In this document: positions 27,845 through 34,948 of the stretch, one piece after another
Layout of the letters: each line of letters starts with the position of its first letter
Position numbering within the stretch: the stretch's first letter is position 1
NCBI GenBank assembly: GCA_003389385.1
Contig: QQVM01000005.1
Coordinates: forward strand, 124,001 to 188,000
Reading direction: 5' to 3'
DNA length: 64,000 nt
Source of the DNA: Bacteroidota bacterium
GTDB lineage: Bacteria > Bacteroidota > Bacteroidia > AKYH767-A > 2013-40CM-41-45
The notes under the pieces: generated by a model
Told to the model about the DNA's origin: nothing
The model's input: only the letters and a program-made list of their open reading frames with translations
The model's database searches: none
Program-made: the position numbers and the translations under genes

Positions 27845-28972
27845 ATGAGAATTGGCATAGTGTGCTATCCGACTTTTGGCGGGAGCGGAGTGATAGCCAC
27901 TGAGCTTGGCAAAGCGCTTGCCGAAAAAGGCCACCAGGTACATTTTATCACATACAGCCAACCAGTGCGCCTGGAGCATTTTGCCGAGAATGTTTACTTT
28001 CATGAAGTGAGCGTAGCTGATTATCCGCTTTTTGAATTCGCTCCTTATGAGACTGCGCTGACAAGTAAACTTGTGGATGTCGCACGCTTTGAAAAACTTG
28101 ATCTGGTTCATGTGCATTATGCCATCCCTCATGCCTCGGTGGCTTACATGGCGCAAAAGATTATGGAATCTCAGGGCTTGCGTCTGCCATTTATTACCAC
28201 TTTGCATGGAACTGATATTACGCTGGTAGGGAAGGATGAAAGCTACAGTCCTGTGGTAACTTTCGCAATCAATCACAGCAATGCTGTGACCAGCGTTTCA
28301 AAAAGCCTGAAGGATGATACTTACAAGAACTTTTCTGTAAATAAGGAAATTGAAGTTATCCCTAATTTCATTGACCTTAAGAGGTTCAATAAGCAGCATA
28401 AGGATCATTTCCGGAGAGCAATTGCTCCCTCAGGTGAAAAGATACTCGTTCATGCATCCAATTTTCGGCCGGTTAAAAGAATTGATGATGTCCTTGATAT
28501 CTTCAAAAGAGTGATCAGGAAAATTCCTTCCAAACTATTACTTATCGGTGACGGACCTGAAAGGAGCAAGATCGAAAAGGAATGCAGAGAACTCCAAGCA
28601 TGTGAGCATATCCGGTTTCTTGGGAAGCTCGACGCGATAGAGGAGATTTTATCGGTTTGTGATGTGTTTTTACTGCCATCTGAAACAGAAAGCTTCGGTT
28701 TGGCTGCGCTGGAAGCTATGGCTTGTCAGGTTCCGGTGATCTCTTCCGATACCGGAGGAATTCCTGAAGTGAATATCCATGGTCATACCGGATTTTTAAG
28801 TCCTGTAGGAAACACAGATAAAATGGCCGAACATGCAATTCATCTTCTTGAAGATGAATCACGCCTCGAAAAATTTAAAAAGAATGCGCAAGCTCATTCT
28901 GCTAATTTCGATATCCGGAAAATACTTCCTTTATATGAGAATCTCTACAGGAAAGTGATCAACGAATCATAA
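27845..28972 (+). CDS. bshA: N-acetyl-alpha-D-glucosaminyl L-malate synthase
   Basis: 375 residues from the ATG at 27845 (MRIGIVCYPTFGGSG), the usual N terminus of BshA; in-frame ATGs at 27824 and 27830 would add up to seven residues. It is a GT4 retaining glycosyltransferase that joins GlcNAc from UDP-GlcNAc to L-malate, the first step to bacillithiol. Visible parts: the glycine loop GGSGVIATELGKAL, LHGTDITLVG, SNFRPVKRIDDV, LLIGDGPER and the nucleotide-binding ETESFGLAALEAMACQVPVI. BshB and BshC are not in the window. Confidence 0.92.
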   Translation: MRIGIVCYPTFGGSGVIATELGKALAEKGHQVHFITYSQPVRLEHFAENVYFHEVSVADYPLFEFAPYETALTSKLVDVARFEKLDLVHVHYAIPHASVAYMAQKIMESQGLRLPFITTLHGTDITLVGKDESYSPVVTFAINHSNAVTSVSKSLKDDTYKNFSVNKEIEVIPNFIDLKRFNKQHKDHFRRAIAPSGEKILVHASNFRPVKRIDDVLDIFKRVIRKIPSKLLLIGDGPERSKIEKECRELQACEHIRFLGKLDAIEEILSVCDVFLLPSETESFGLAALEAMACQVPVISSDTGGIPEVNIHGHTGFLSPVGNTDKMAEHAIHLLEDESRLEKFKKNAQAHSANFDIRKILPLYENLYRKVINES

Positions 28973-29014
28973 TGGTACAATATCAAATCATTTAATACCT
29001 GCATCCTTCTTTCA

Positions 29015-29545
29015 ATGAATCTTCTTTATCTGAAATCTCTGCATTTGATTTTTATTGTTACCTGGTTTACGGGACTTTTCTACATCGTCCGACTTTTTGT
29101 ATATCACGCAGAGACTTCAAATAAACCGGCAGAGGAGAAAAAAGTATTATGCGCACATTTTGTTATTGCTGAAAAACGTTTGTGGTATGGTATCACCTGG
29201 CCCTCCGCAATCGGTACATACGTGTTCGGATTCTGGATGCTTTTTGAATTGTATGGATGGAATATCCCTCGATATCTCTTACTGAAACTTGGCTTTGTAG
29301 GCGGACTTACGCTGTATCATCTCTACTGCGGAAGAATATTTTCAGCTTTTCAGAAAAACAATATTATTCATTCGGGTAATTTCCTCAGAATCTGGAACGA
29401 AGTTGCTACTGTGTTTCTTGTTGCAATAATATTTATTGTCGTCTTAAAAGGACAGGTCAGTTGGCTGAGCGGAGTGGCAGGACTATTAATCTTTTCTGCT
29501 TTATTGATATCTGCTATACTTATATACCGGCGGTTAAGAAAATAG
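29015..29545 (+). CDS. hemJ: Protoporphyrinogen oxidase HemJ / CopD family membrane protein
   Basis: 176 residues with four or five membrane helices. The N-terminal LKSLHLIFIVTWFTGLFYIVRLFVYHAE carries the conserved His and the WxxGLFY/R-L pattern of HemJ; EKRLWYGITWPSA and KLGFVGGLTLYHLYCG match later conserved regions. HemJ turns protoporphyrinogen IX into protoporphyrin IX in heme synthesis. It starts 42 bases after bshA on the same strand. CopD-type copper proteins share the fold, but the motif order favours HemJ. Confidence 0.85.
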   Translation: MNLLYLKSLHLIFIVTWFTGLFYIVRLFVYHAETSNKPAEEKKVLCAHFVIAEKRLWYGITWPSAIGTYVFGFWMLFELYGWNIPRYLLLKLGFVGGLTLYHLYCGRIFSAFQKNNIIHSGNFLRIWNEVATVFLVAIIFIVVLKGQVSWLSGVAGLLIFSALLISAILIYRRLRK

Positions 29546-29558
29546 TTCCAGGATTCAA

Positions 29559-29891
29559 TCATTTTGTTCCATATCCAAGTGTCTTCAGGATTTTTATCAC
29601 CTTATCTTTGTGTTCTCCCTGAATGATGATTAACCTGTCCTTAACCGTACCTCCGACACCACATGCCGATTTGAGTTTCCGTCCAAGCTCTTCCATTTCT
29701 GATTCCTTGCCTTTGAAATTACCTACAAGAGTGACCGTTTTACCGCCACGAAATTTCTTATCGATGCTTACTGAAAGTTTTTGTTGCTCTGGAAATATGC
29801 TGGCTTCATCATGAACATTATCGGAATCATATTCATGATTTCTGTTCGTGCTGTAAACAATACCATCCTGGCTTTTATTTTTCCTAGACAT
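29559..29891 (-). CDS. SUI1/YciH family translation factor
   Basis: 110 residues. The N-terminal ~40 residues are polar and probably disordered; the SUI1 fold covers about 40-110, with RGGKTVTLVGNFKG, the LKSACGVGGTVKD loop (the eIF1-like RNA-contact loop) and IQGEHKDKVIKILKTLGY. Bacterial YciH proteins are eIF1-like and may proofread initiation. It is the last gene of the run that begins with the LtaS-like protein, 10 bases after the dgkA-like gene. Confidence 0.92.
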   Translation of the reverse strand: MSRKNKSQDGIVYSTNRNHEYDSDNVHDEASIFPEQQKLSVSIDKKFRGGKTVTLVGNFKGKESEMEELGRKLKSACGVGGTVKDRLIIIQGEHKDKVIKILKTLGYGTK

Positions 29892-29901
29892 TGATTTGCA
29901 T

Positions 29902-30261
29902 TTATGAGTTGAATTCCTGAATGAAGTGGGGGAGGAAAATGATTATTCCTATGATGGCTGATACGACCGAAACTGTTAAAACTGCAGCTGCAGCAATATC
30001 CTTCGTGTTTTTTGCCAGCTCATTTTGTTCACGTGTAACCAGATCTGTATTTTGCTCTATACTGGTATTGACGAGTTCTGCAGTCAACACTGATCCGATA
30101 CAAAGTAACAATACGCACCATTCAATCAATGTCACTCTGAAATACCAGGAAAAAATAAAAACTATAATCGAAATGATCAGGTGAACACGGAAGTTAAACT
30201 GTGTTCTGAAAACAAAAGACAGTCCTGATATGGCATTTGCAAGGCTTCTTATCATTTTCAT
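29902..30261 (-). CDS. dgkA: Diacylglycerol/undecaprenol kinase, DgkA family
   Basis: 119 residues with three membrane helices, the size of DgkA. The family motif is ELVNTSIEQNTDLV (catalytic and metal-binding Glu) with KDIAAAAV in the place of KD-GSAAV. It phosphorylates diacylglycerol or undecaprenol in the inner membrane; sequence alone does not decide which. Its ATG overlaps the stop of the upstream lipid-kinase gene by four bases (ATGA), so the two are co-translated. An alternative ATG lies two codons in. Confidence 0.93.
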   Translation of the reverse strand: MKMIRSLANAISGLSFVFRTQFNFRVHLIISIIVFIFSWYFRVTLIEWCVLLLCIGSVLTAELVNTSIEQNTDLVTREQNELAKNTKDIAAAAVLTVSVVSAIIGIIIFLPHFIQEFNS

Positions 30262-31157
30262 GTTTTCTTCTTTATTTTATATTCGAGCGGTACAAGCATT
30301 CGGATGCTGGAAGCCTGCATTTTTACATGAATGTCGGAATTGAAAACGCAGGATTCTCCGTCAATATGGCACTTCAACTCGATATTATTGTATACTAAGA
30401 TTTCTTTTGCCCTGAAAGATTCAAAATACTTTGATTTATAGAGTGTGTTTTTCATCATTCTGTAAATAAGTGAAGGCGCGGAAATTAGCGGAAACTTTTT
30501 CATCACTGAAACGTCAATAATACCGTCACCGGGATCTGCAAAGGGTGCGATCACGGCATTATTACCAAACTGTGAGCCATTTGCCACAGTTAAAAGAAAG
30601 GCTTCCAGGAGATGCTTTTCGCCATCAATCTGCAATAGATAATCTTTCGGATTGTATTTATAAAACTCTCCGAGCACGAGCTTCACATATGTGTAATATC
30701 CTCTTTTTTCCGAGGCTGCGAACAAATGTGCAATATGAGCATCAAAACCTAACCCGAATGTACCAATGCAAAATCTGTCATTTATTTTCAAACTGTCAAT
30801 GTCAAGCTCATAACATTTATTGAGAGTCTTCAATGCCTCTCGAGCATCTAAAGGTATTCCGAAATGCAATGCGAGTCCGTTGCCTGAACCTGCCGGAATA
30901 ATTCCAAGTTTAACCCGGGTATGACTCAGTGCCTGAGCGCATTCGTTAACAGTTCCGTCACCACCTACACAAATCACACTGTCAAATCCGTTGAGAACTG
31001 CTTCTTTGGCAAGCTTCGTGGCATGTCCTGCGGATTCTGTAAAGCTTACATGCGTGTCGATGATAGCAGGATCCATCTCATATCGGATCAATTCAGGAAT
31101 GTGCTTTTTGCTAACTGTACCGGACTTAGGATTAATAATAAACAAATACTTTTTCAT
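30258..31157 (-). CDS. Soluble diacylglycerol/lipid kinase (DagK/YegS/DgkB family)
   Basis: 299 residues. The N-terminal catalytic domain has FIINPKSGT, the nucleotide-binding GGDGTVNECAQAL and IIPAGSGNGLA; the C-terminal beta-sandwich includes FGLGFDAHIA and DGIIDVSV. Enzymes of this family phosphorylate diacylglycerol or related lipids on the cytoplasmic face. It is five bases after the LtaS-like gene and overlaps the dgkA-like gene by four bases. This order suggests recycling of the diacylglycerol that an LtaS-type enzyme releases. Confidence 0.92.
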   Translation of the reverse strand: MKKYLFIINPKSGTVSKKHIPELIRYEMDPAIIDTHVSFTESAGHATKLAKEAVLNGFDSVICVGGDGTVNECAQALSHTRVKLGIIPAGSGNGLALHFGIPLDAREALKTLNKCYELDIDSLKINDRFCIGTFGLGFDAHIAHLFAASEKRGYYTYVKLVLGEFYKYNPKDYLLQIDGEKHLLEAFLLTVANGSQFGNNAVIAPFADPGDGIIDVSVMKKFPLISAPSLIYRMMKNTLYKSKYFESFRAKEILVYNNIELKCHIDGESCVFNSDIHVKMQASSIRMLVPLEYKIKKKT

Positions 31158-31162
31158 CCGGT

Positions 31163-33100
31163 TCAGTTAAGGATAAGCTTATCAACATTATTTGAATCTG
31201 AATAAACCATTTTATTTCTGATTAATGCTTTATTGAATTGCTGTATAATCGCTTTCAACTGCTTCTCCATTTTCACTGACTTCTCTTTATTTGATTCAAT
31301 AATGTTATGCTGAAGCAGACTGTCAATCCTGAAATGAAAAAGAGAATTTTCCCGGACTGTATCCAATATAAATGAATAGCCGCCTTCAATAAACTGATAT
31401 GTACCGTTGATAAAACTGACAGAATGATGGCTACTGCCTGTATTGAACAGGCTGTTTCCAAAACTGAAAAAAGCTTTATCATATCCAAGATAGTCCAGAA
31501 TTGATGGCATGATATCAACTTGTTGAGCAGTTCTTTTGTCTAATCCTTTAAGAGAGCCGTCTGCCTTGTAAAACACCAGAGGGATGGCATACATACCCGT
31601 GCGGTTTTGGTAAAAGGGATAAGAGGAAATGGCCGTATGATCTGCAGTGATTACGAAAAGAGTACTGTCATACCAGTCTTTTGTTGATGCATATTTGAAA
31701 AATTCTCTTAGTGAATAATCGGAATATTGAATACTCTCGTGAATTTCGAGATTCCCTTTCCGAAACCTGCCTTTAAATTCATCAGGAATTTTATAAGGAT
31801 GATGAGATGAAAGACTGAAGAGTGTAGCATGGAAAGGTTGTGGAAATTTCGAAATTTCATCTACAGAGCGCAGAAAAAACGGAAGATCATATATTCCCCA
31901 GTTTCCGTCAAAGTCCTTGTCATTGTTGTATTCCTTTCTGCCGAAATACAGGTCATAGCCGGTGATTTTACAAAAATTATCGAAACCCATTGTGCCATTG
32001 CTGCCGCCATGAAAGAAAGCATTATAGTAGTTTTTCTTTTTCAGCAAGCCTGCAATTCCTGTATACATATTGGCTGAATAGGATGAGGTGATAAATGGTT
32101 CAGTCATGAGAGCAGGAATGCTGCTCAGAATTGCAGGAATACCTTCAATTGATCTTTTTCCATTGGCGAAACATTCCGAGAAAACAAGACTATTATCCAT
32201 GATAGAATCCAGGAAAGGCGTGTAAGAATCTAATCCGCTTAGTTTTCCGATGTATTCAGTCCCGAAACTTTCCATGATGATGATCACGACATTTTCGTTT
32301 TTAAATCGCAAGGTGTCAGCTGGTCGGATCACAACTGGAGCTAAGCGCTGCAGCTCATCATCATTGAAATAATGTGCTTCCTGGATATAATCTTTTCCAT
32401 AGCTTTTAACAATAGTAAAACCGCTGTTCATGATCAAAGTGGAGAGATGTCCGGTGCCGTAACGTGCAGCGCTGAGAATATTCAAAGGTTTGTACTGAAT
32501 TCCTCCGCGAAATCCGATAAATACAAGTGTGAGAAATGATAAATGTGTAAGCAGTCTGATTATGGGAGCTTTTACAAATTGATCGCTGAGTTGTTGTACA
32601 GATGTTTGTCTTGAAATTTTCAGATAGCAGTATGCGGTTAAAAAAGCAAGACAGAAAAACAAAAGCAGGAGATGCCAATAGTCGGCAATAATCCGTGGGA
32701 GAGTGTTTTTCAAATCGTCTCCATAGCCCATTATTCTGAACAAGTCGAAGGTTGACCTTTTACCTGCAAATCTGAATAATGGCATGTCAATCACATTGAC
32801 AAGAATAAGAGGGACGTTGACTGCAAGAAAAAGACTGAACAAGATTTTTTGGTACCAGGCAGAATTGAACCATTTCCCTGCCAGTATGTGCAAAACAAGC
32901 AATGGACTGTTAAGTATTACAATGGTTGTGACATCGAATCTCGCTCCATGAATCAGCGAAGATAATATTCTTGAAAAAGGATAGTCATCAAAATAAGAAA
33001 AATTATAAGCGAGGAATGCCAACCGGCATATAAACAGGATAATAATAAGCAGCAGAAATCGCTCGGTCAATAGGACAAATTTGCTTTTCCTGAATTGCAT
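31163..33100 (-). CDS. LtaS-like sulfatase-fold phosphoglycerol transferase, membrane protein
   Basis: 645 residues. Five membrane helices lie in residues 1-205 (first LLLIIILFICRLAFLAY), then a periplasmic alkaline-phosphatase/sulfatase domain at about 265-570. The metal site shows NVVIIIMESFGTEY (E277), the nucleophile position is S317 in NGKRSIEG (Thr in LtaS), and FVITADHTA holds the late Asp-His pair. LtaS enzymes split phosphatidylglycerol and transfer glycerol phosphate, leaving diacylglycerol. Gram-negative relatives decorate periplasmic glycans. The acceptor here is unknown. A -7 box TATTTTCG lies five bases before the ATG, and a terminator just upstream isolates the run. Confidence 0.9.
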   Translation of the reverse strand: MQFRKSKFVLLTERFLLLIIILFICRLAFLAYNFSYFDDYPFSRILSSLIHGARFDVTTIVILNSPLLVLHILAGKWFNSAWYQKILFSLFLAVNVPLILVNVIDMPLFRFAGKRSTFDLFRIMGYGDDLKNTLPRIIADYWHLLLLFFCLAFLTAYCYLKISRQTSVQQLSDQFVKAPIIRLLTHLSFLTLVFIGFRGGIQYKPLNILSAARYGTGHLSTLIMNSGFTIVKSYGKDYIQEAHYFNDDELQRLAPVVIRPADTLRFKNENVVIIIMESFGTEYIGKLSGLDSYTPFLDSIMDNSLVFSECFANGKRSIEGIPAILSSIPALMTEPFITSSYSANMYTGIAGLLKKKNYYNAFFHGGSNGTMGFDNFCKITGYDLYFGRKEYNNDKDFDGNWGIYDLPFFLRSVDEISKFPQPFHATLFSLSSHHPYKIPDEFKGRFRKGNLEIHESIQYSDYSLREFFKYASTKDWYDSTLFVITADHTAISSYPFYQNRTGMYAIPLVFYKADGSLKGLDKRTAQQVDIMPSILDYLGYDKAFFSFGNSLFNTGSSHHSVSFINGTYQFIEGGYSFILDTVRENSLFHFRIDSLLQHNIIESNKEKSVKMEKQLKAIIQQFNKALIRNKMVYSDSNNVDKLILN

Positions 33101-33105
33101 GTCTG

Positions 33106-33113
33106 CGAAAATA
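33106..33113 (-). promoter_or_regulatory. -7 promoter box before the LtaS-like run
   Basis: Minus-strand TATTTTCG, one base from TAnnTTTG, five bases before the ATG at 33100. As for the S4 and OstA-like genes, this leaves almost no leader. No -33 TTTG is visible; the upstream terminator T-tract lies where it would be. Confidence 0.4.
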
Positions 33114-33130
33114 CTTGATTGATCAGAAAT

Positions 33131-33164
33131 AAAAAAAGCCGCTCTTTTGGTGGAGCGGCTTTTT
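33131..33164 (-). terminator. Rho-independent terminator after the Ig-like lipoprotein gene
   Basis: Perfect 8-base stem AGCCGCTC (33137-33144) with GAGCGGCT (33153-33160) and an 8-base loop. On the minus strand a run of Ts follows (As at 33131-33137 on the plus strand), 18 bases after the stop at 33182. It separates the lipoprotein from the LtaS-like run. Confidence 0.88.
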
Positions 33165-33181
33165 CAGGATAATGGTCCCGA

Positions 33182-33874
33182 TTATAACTTTGTAAATGTA
33201 GCTGTGCAACGAGTTACACCTGTACAGCCGGAAGTGATTCCTTCATCATCATAAACTAGGATGAATCCATTAGCAGTTGAAGTGAAAGATACGCTTGTGA
33301 AGCGGTGGTCAATCACATCACATGCACCAGAACCTGTTCCGATACTTGCGCCGATTTGTGCCGGAATTTCAAGTGAACCGTTGGCAAGACGAGTAGCATA
33401 AATTCCTGTGTTATTAGCGTAGTCAGCAAACTTGTTGAAGTGAACTCTGTTATTGATGGTCTGGCTGACAGTGATTGTCTGACTGTAGTTGAAAACAAAG
33501 CCCGGGCAAGTATCACGCACTGAGTATGAACCTGCAAAAGCCTCTGCGTCATTCTTTACTCTCACAGTGCGGGTAGCTGTACCGGTGTTGCCAGCTTCAT
33601 CAGTAGCAGAGTAAGTGATGATATAAGTGCCGGTCTGATTCAGGTTAGGATTTGTTGAGCTGTAATCAGATGTTACCGTTACAGTGCCATCTTCATCATC
33701 GGTTGCTGTCGCACCCGGATCAGCCCAGCTCGCTGTGTTCAGTGACAACTCCAGAGATTCAGCGCCAAGAAGGGTAATGATTGGAGGAGTCGTGTCATCT
33801 TTAGAACATGAAGTGAGAAACACTGTACTCAAAGCAATAGATAGAAAAGTCAGTGAAAGAAGGAATTTTTTCAT
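33182..33874 (-). CDS. Lipoprotein with DUF5011-type Ig-like domain
   Basis: 230 residues from the ATG at 33874, which gives a lipoprotein signal (MKKFLLSLTFLSIALS, lipobox FLTSC). A DUF5011/HYR-like beta sandwich covers about 30-110 (PPIITLLGAESLELSL, WADPGATATDDEDGTVTV, GTYIITYSATDEAGN). The last ~115 residues form another beta-rich domain with four cysteines, AGSYSVRDTC to TGVTRCTATF, of unknown function. It is probably anchored in the outer membrane. The upstream part of the open frame (to 33940) has no signal and is excluded. The gene ends in a strong terminator. Confidence 0.85.
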   Translation of the reverse strand: MKKFLLSLTFLSIALSTVFLTSCSKDDTTPPIITLLGAESLELSLNTASWADPGATATDDEDGTVTVTSDYSSTNPNLNQTGTYIITYSATDEAGNTGTATRTVRVKNDAEAFAGSYSVRDTCPGFVFNYSQTITVSQTINNRVHFNKFADYANNTGIYATRLANGSLEIPAQIGASIGTGSGACDVIDHRFTSVSFTSTANGFILVYDDEGITSGCTGVTRCTATFTKL

Positions 33875-33917
33875 TGTCTGGTTTGTTTTTGGTTTTTTTT
33901 TGTTTGTTAATAATGCG

Positions 33918-33925
33918 CGAAAATA
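33918..33925 (-). promoter_or_regulatory. -7 promoter box before the Ig-like lipoprotein gene
   Basis: Minus-strand TATTTTCG, one base from TAnnTTTG, 43 bases before the ATG at 33874. It excludes a start at 33940. Confidence 0.4.
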
Positions 33926-33962
33926 ATAAATAGATCGCAACTATTTCAATTGAATTAAGTAA

Positions 33963-33970
33963 TAACTTCG
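33963..33970 (+). promoter_or_regulatory. -7 promoter box before the first Ala-rich lipoprotein
   Basis: TAACTTCG, one base from TAnnTTTG, 25 bases before the ATG at 33996. Together with the minus-strand box at 33925-33918 it makes a divergent promoter region. Confidence 0.4.
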
Positions 33971-33995
33971 CATATCAAAACTAACCATTCATAAA

Positions 33996-34316
33996 ATGAA
34001 AAAACTATTCACCCTCCTTTTAGTTGCCGGTATGGCGACTATGATTTCCTGCGGACCAAGTGCTGAAGAAAAAGCCAAGGCAGAGCAGGCAATCAAGGAT
34101 TCCATCGCGAATGCTGAGAAAATGATAGCTGATTCCATCGCAGCAGCTGAATTGGCAGCACAGGAAGCAGCTGCAGCGGCTGAAAAAATGAGAGCTGACT
34201 CAATTGCTGCTGCTGAAGCGGCTAAGAAGAGTACAAGTAAACCTAAGCCAAAGCCAAAGACTCAGGAGGAGAAAAAGATTGAGGAGACTAAGAAAGTAAC
34301 CGGTGGTCGTGGTTAA
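33996..34316 (+). CDS. Small Ala/Glu/Lys-rich helical lipoprotein
   Basis: 106 residues. A lipoprotein signal (MKKLFTLLLVAGMATMISC) gives a mature protein starting CGPSAEEK. The body is one long predicted helix with three copies of a DSIA-x-AE unit (KDSIANAE, ADSIAAAE, ADSIAAAE), followed by a Lys/Pro stretch (SKPKPKPKTQEEKK) and GGRG. It resembles Lpp-like or spacer lipoproteins in build, not in sequence. A paralogue with the same CGPSAEEK start lies 160 bases downstream. The gene has its own -7 box and its own terminator, which suggests high and separate expression. Function unknown. Confidence 0.78.
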   Translation: MKKLFTLLLVAGMATMISCGPSAEEKAKAEQAIKDSIANAEKMIADSIAAAELAAQEAAAAAEKMRADSIAAAEAAKKSTSKPKPKPKTQEEKKIEETKKVTGGRG

Positions 34317-34322
34317 AAAGTT

Positions 34323-34359
34323 AAAAAGGGGATTTTGATCGAAAAAATCCCCTTTTTTT
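34323..34359 (+). terminator. Rho-independent terminator after the first Ala-rich lipoprotein
   Basis: Stem GGGGATTTT (34328-34336) with AAAATCCCC (34344-34352), loop of seven, followed by seven Ts; flanking As and Ts can extend the stem. It starts seven bases after the stop codon. Confidence 0.9.
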
Positions 34360-34440
34360 ATTTAAAAACGTCCTTTAACTTATTCATTTAAGCCTGTTAA
34401 TATTTTTTTCAAACAACTTTTAAAATCGAATTCCCTGCAT

Positions 34441-34448
34441 TAATTTTG
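34441..34448 (+). promoter_or_regulatory. -7 promoter box before the second Ala-rich lipoprotein
   Basis: TAATTTTG, a perfect TAnnTTTG match, 28 bases before the ATG at 34477. It is downstream of the terminator at 34323-34359, so the second lipoprotein has its own transcript. Confidence 0.5.
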
Positions 34449-34476
34449 CGGCCACTAAAACAAACCTATCAACACA

Positions 34477-34689
34477 ATGAAAAAAGTTCTCTCCTTCTTC
34501 GTAGCTGCCAGCATGTTTGCTATTGTAGCTTGCGGACCAAGTGCTGAAGAAAAGCAGGCACAGGAAAAAGCTGCTATGGATTCAATTGCTGCTGCTCAGG
34601 CTGCAGAAGCTGCTGCTGCTGAACAGGCTGCTATGCAGGACACAATGAATGCTATGCAGATGACTACTGACACTGTACAAGCTCAGTAA
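34477..34689 (+). CDS. Small Ala-rich lipoprotein, paralogue of the preceding one
   Basis: 70 residues. Signal MKKVLSFFVAASMFAIVAC, mature start CGPSAEEK, identical over eight residues to the neighbour. One DSIAAAQ unit and an Ala/Glu/Gln helix follow; the tail is Met/Gln/Thr-rich (MQDTMNAMQMTTDTVQAQ) and lacks the Lys/Pro segment of the longer paralogue. The pair looks like a tandem duplication that has diverged. It has its own promoter and terminator. Function unknown; abundant outer-membrane spacer is a guess. Confidence 0.75.
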   Translation: MKKVLSFFVAASMFAIVACGPSAEEKQAQEKAAMDSIAAAQAAEAAAAEQAAMQDTMNAMQMTTDTVQAQ

Positions 34690-34712
34690 AAAAATCAGAT
34701 TTTATCTGAATG

Positions 34713-34742
34713 AAAAAGGAGCCCCGCGGGAGCTCCTTTTTT
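34713..34742 (+). terminator. Bidirectional terminator between convergent small genes
   Basis: AAAAAGGAGC (34713-34722) pairs with GCTCCTTTTT (34732-34741) around a GC-rich tip (CCCGCGGGA). T-runs occur on both strands, so it can serve the lipoprotein (+) and the small membrane protein ending at 34747 (-). Confidence 0.88.
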
Positions 34743-34746
34743 CTTT

Positions 34747-34887
34747 TTATAACTTTTGCTCCTGATTCGTTTTTATACAAGATTCGCAACCGGACGATTT
34801 TTCTTCATGCCTGAAAAAGTACTTCCTGACCAGAAACAAAATTGCTCCTGCAAACAATAACATCGCTACAAACAATTGAATGTCCAT
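34747..34887 (-). CDS. FeoB-associated Cys-rich-type micropeptide
   Basis: 46 residues from the ATG at 34887 (49 if the ATG at 34896 is used). One membrane helix (LFVAMLLFAGAILFLV) is followed by RKYFFRHEEKSSGCESC and a polar tail. This layout, with a short N terminus, one helix, a basic patch and a C-x-x-C pair, matches the FeoB-associated Cys-rich membrane proteins that often accompany ferrous-iron transport. No feoA or feoB is in the window, so the assignment rests on shape. The frame continues to 34938, but the -7 box at 34911-34904 rules that start out. Confidence 0.6.
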   Translation of the reverse strand: MDIQLFVAMLLFAGAILFLVRKYFFRHEEKSSGCESCIKTNQEQKL

Positions 34888-34903
34888 ATCATTCATCCGA
34901 CTA

Positions 34904-34911
34904 CAAAGATA
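34904..34911 (-). promoter_or_regulatory. -7 promoter box before the micropeptide gene
   Basis: Minus-strand TATCTTTG, a perfect TAnnTTTG match, seven bases before ATG 34896 and 16 before ATG 34887. It faces away from the box at 34927-34934, only 15 bases off. Confidence 0.5.
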
Positions 34912-34926
34912 GCCATATAAAATGAA

Positions 34927-34934
34927 TACTTTTG
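34927..34934 (+). promoter_or_regulatory. -7 promoter box before the E1 dehydrogenase gene
   Basis: TACTTTTG, a perfect TAnnTTTG match, 14 bases before the ATG at 34949. Two polymerases could hardly occupy this and the minus-strand box at once. Confidence 0.5.
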
Positions 34935-34948
34935 TCATTCTTTAGTCT

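Noticed and set aside
34694..34708. Small hairpin TCAGAT-TTT-ATCTGA before the terminator at 34713
   Set aside because: Six-base AT-rich stem with a three-base loop and no T-run; the strong terminator just after explains the 3' end.
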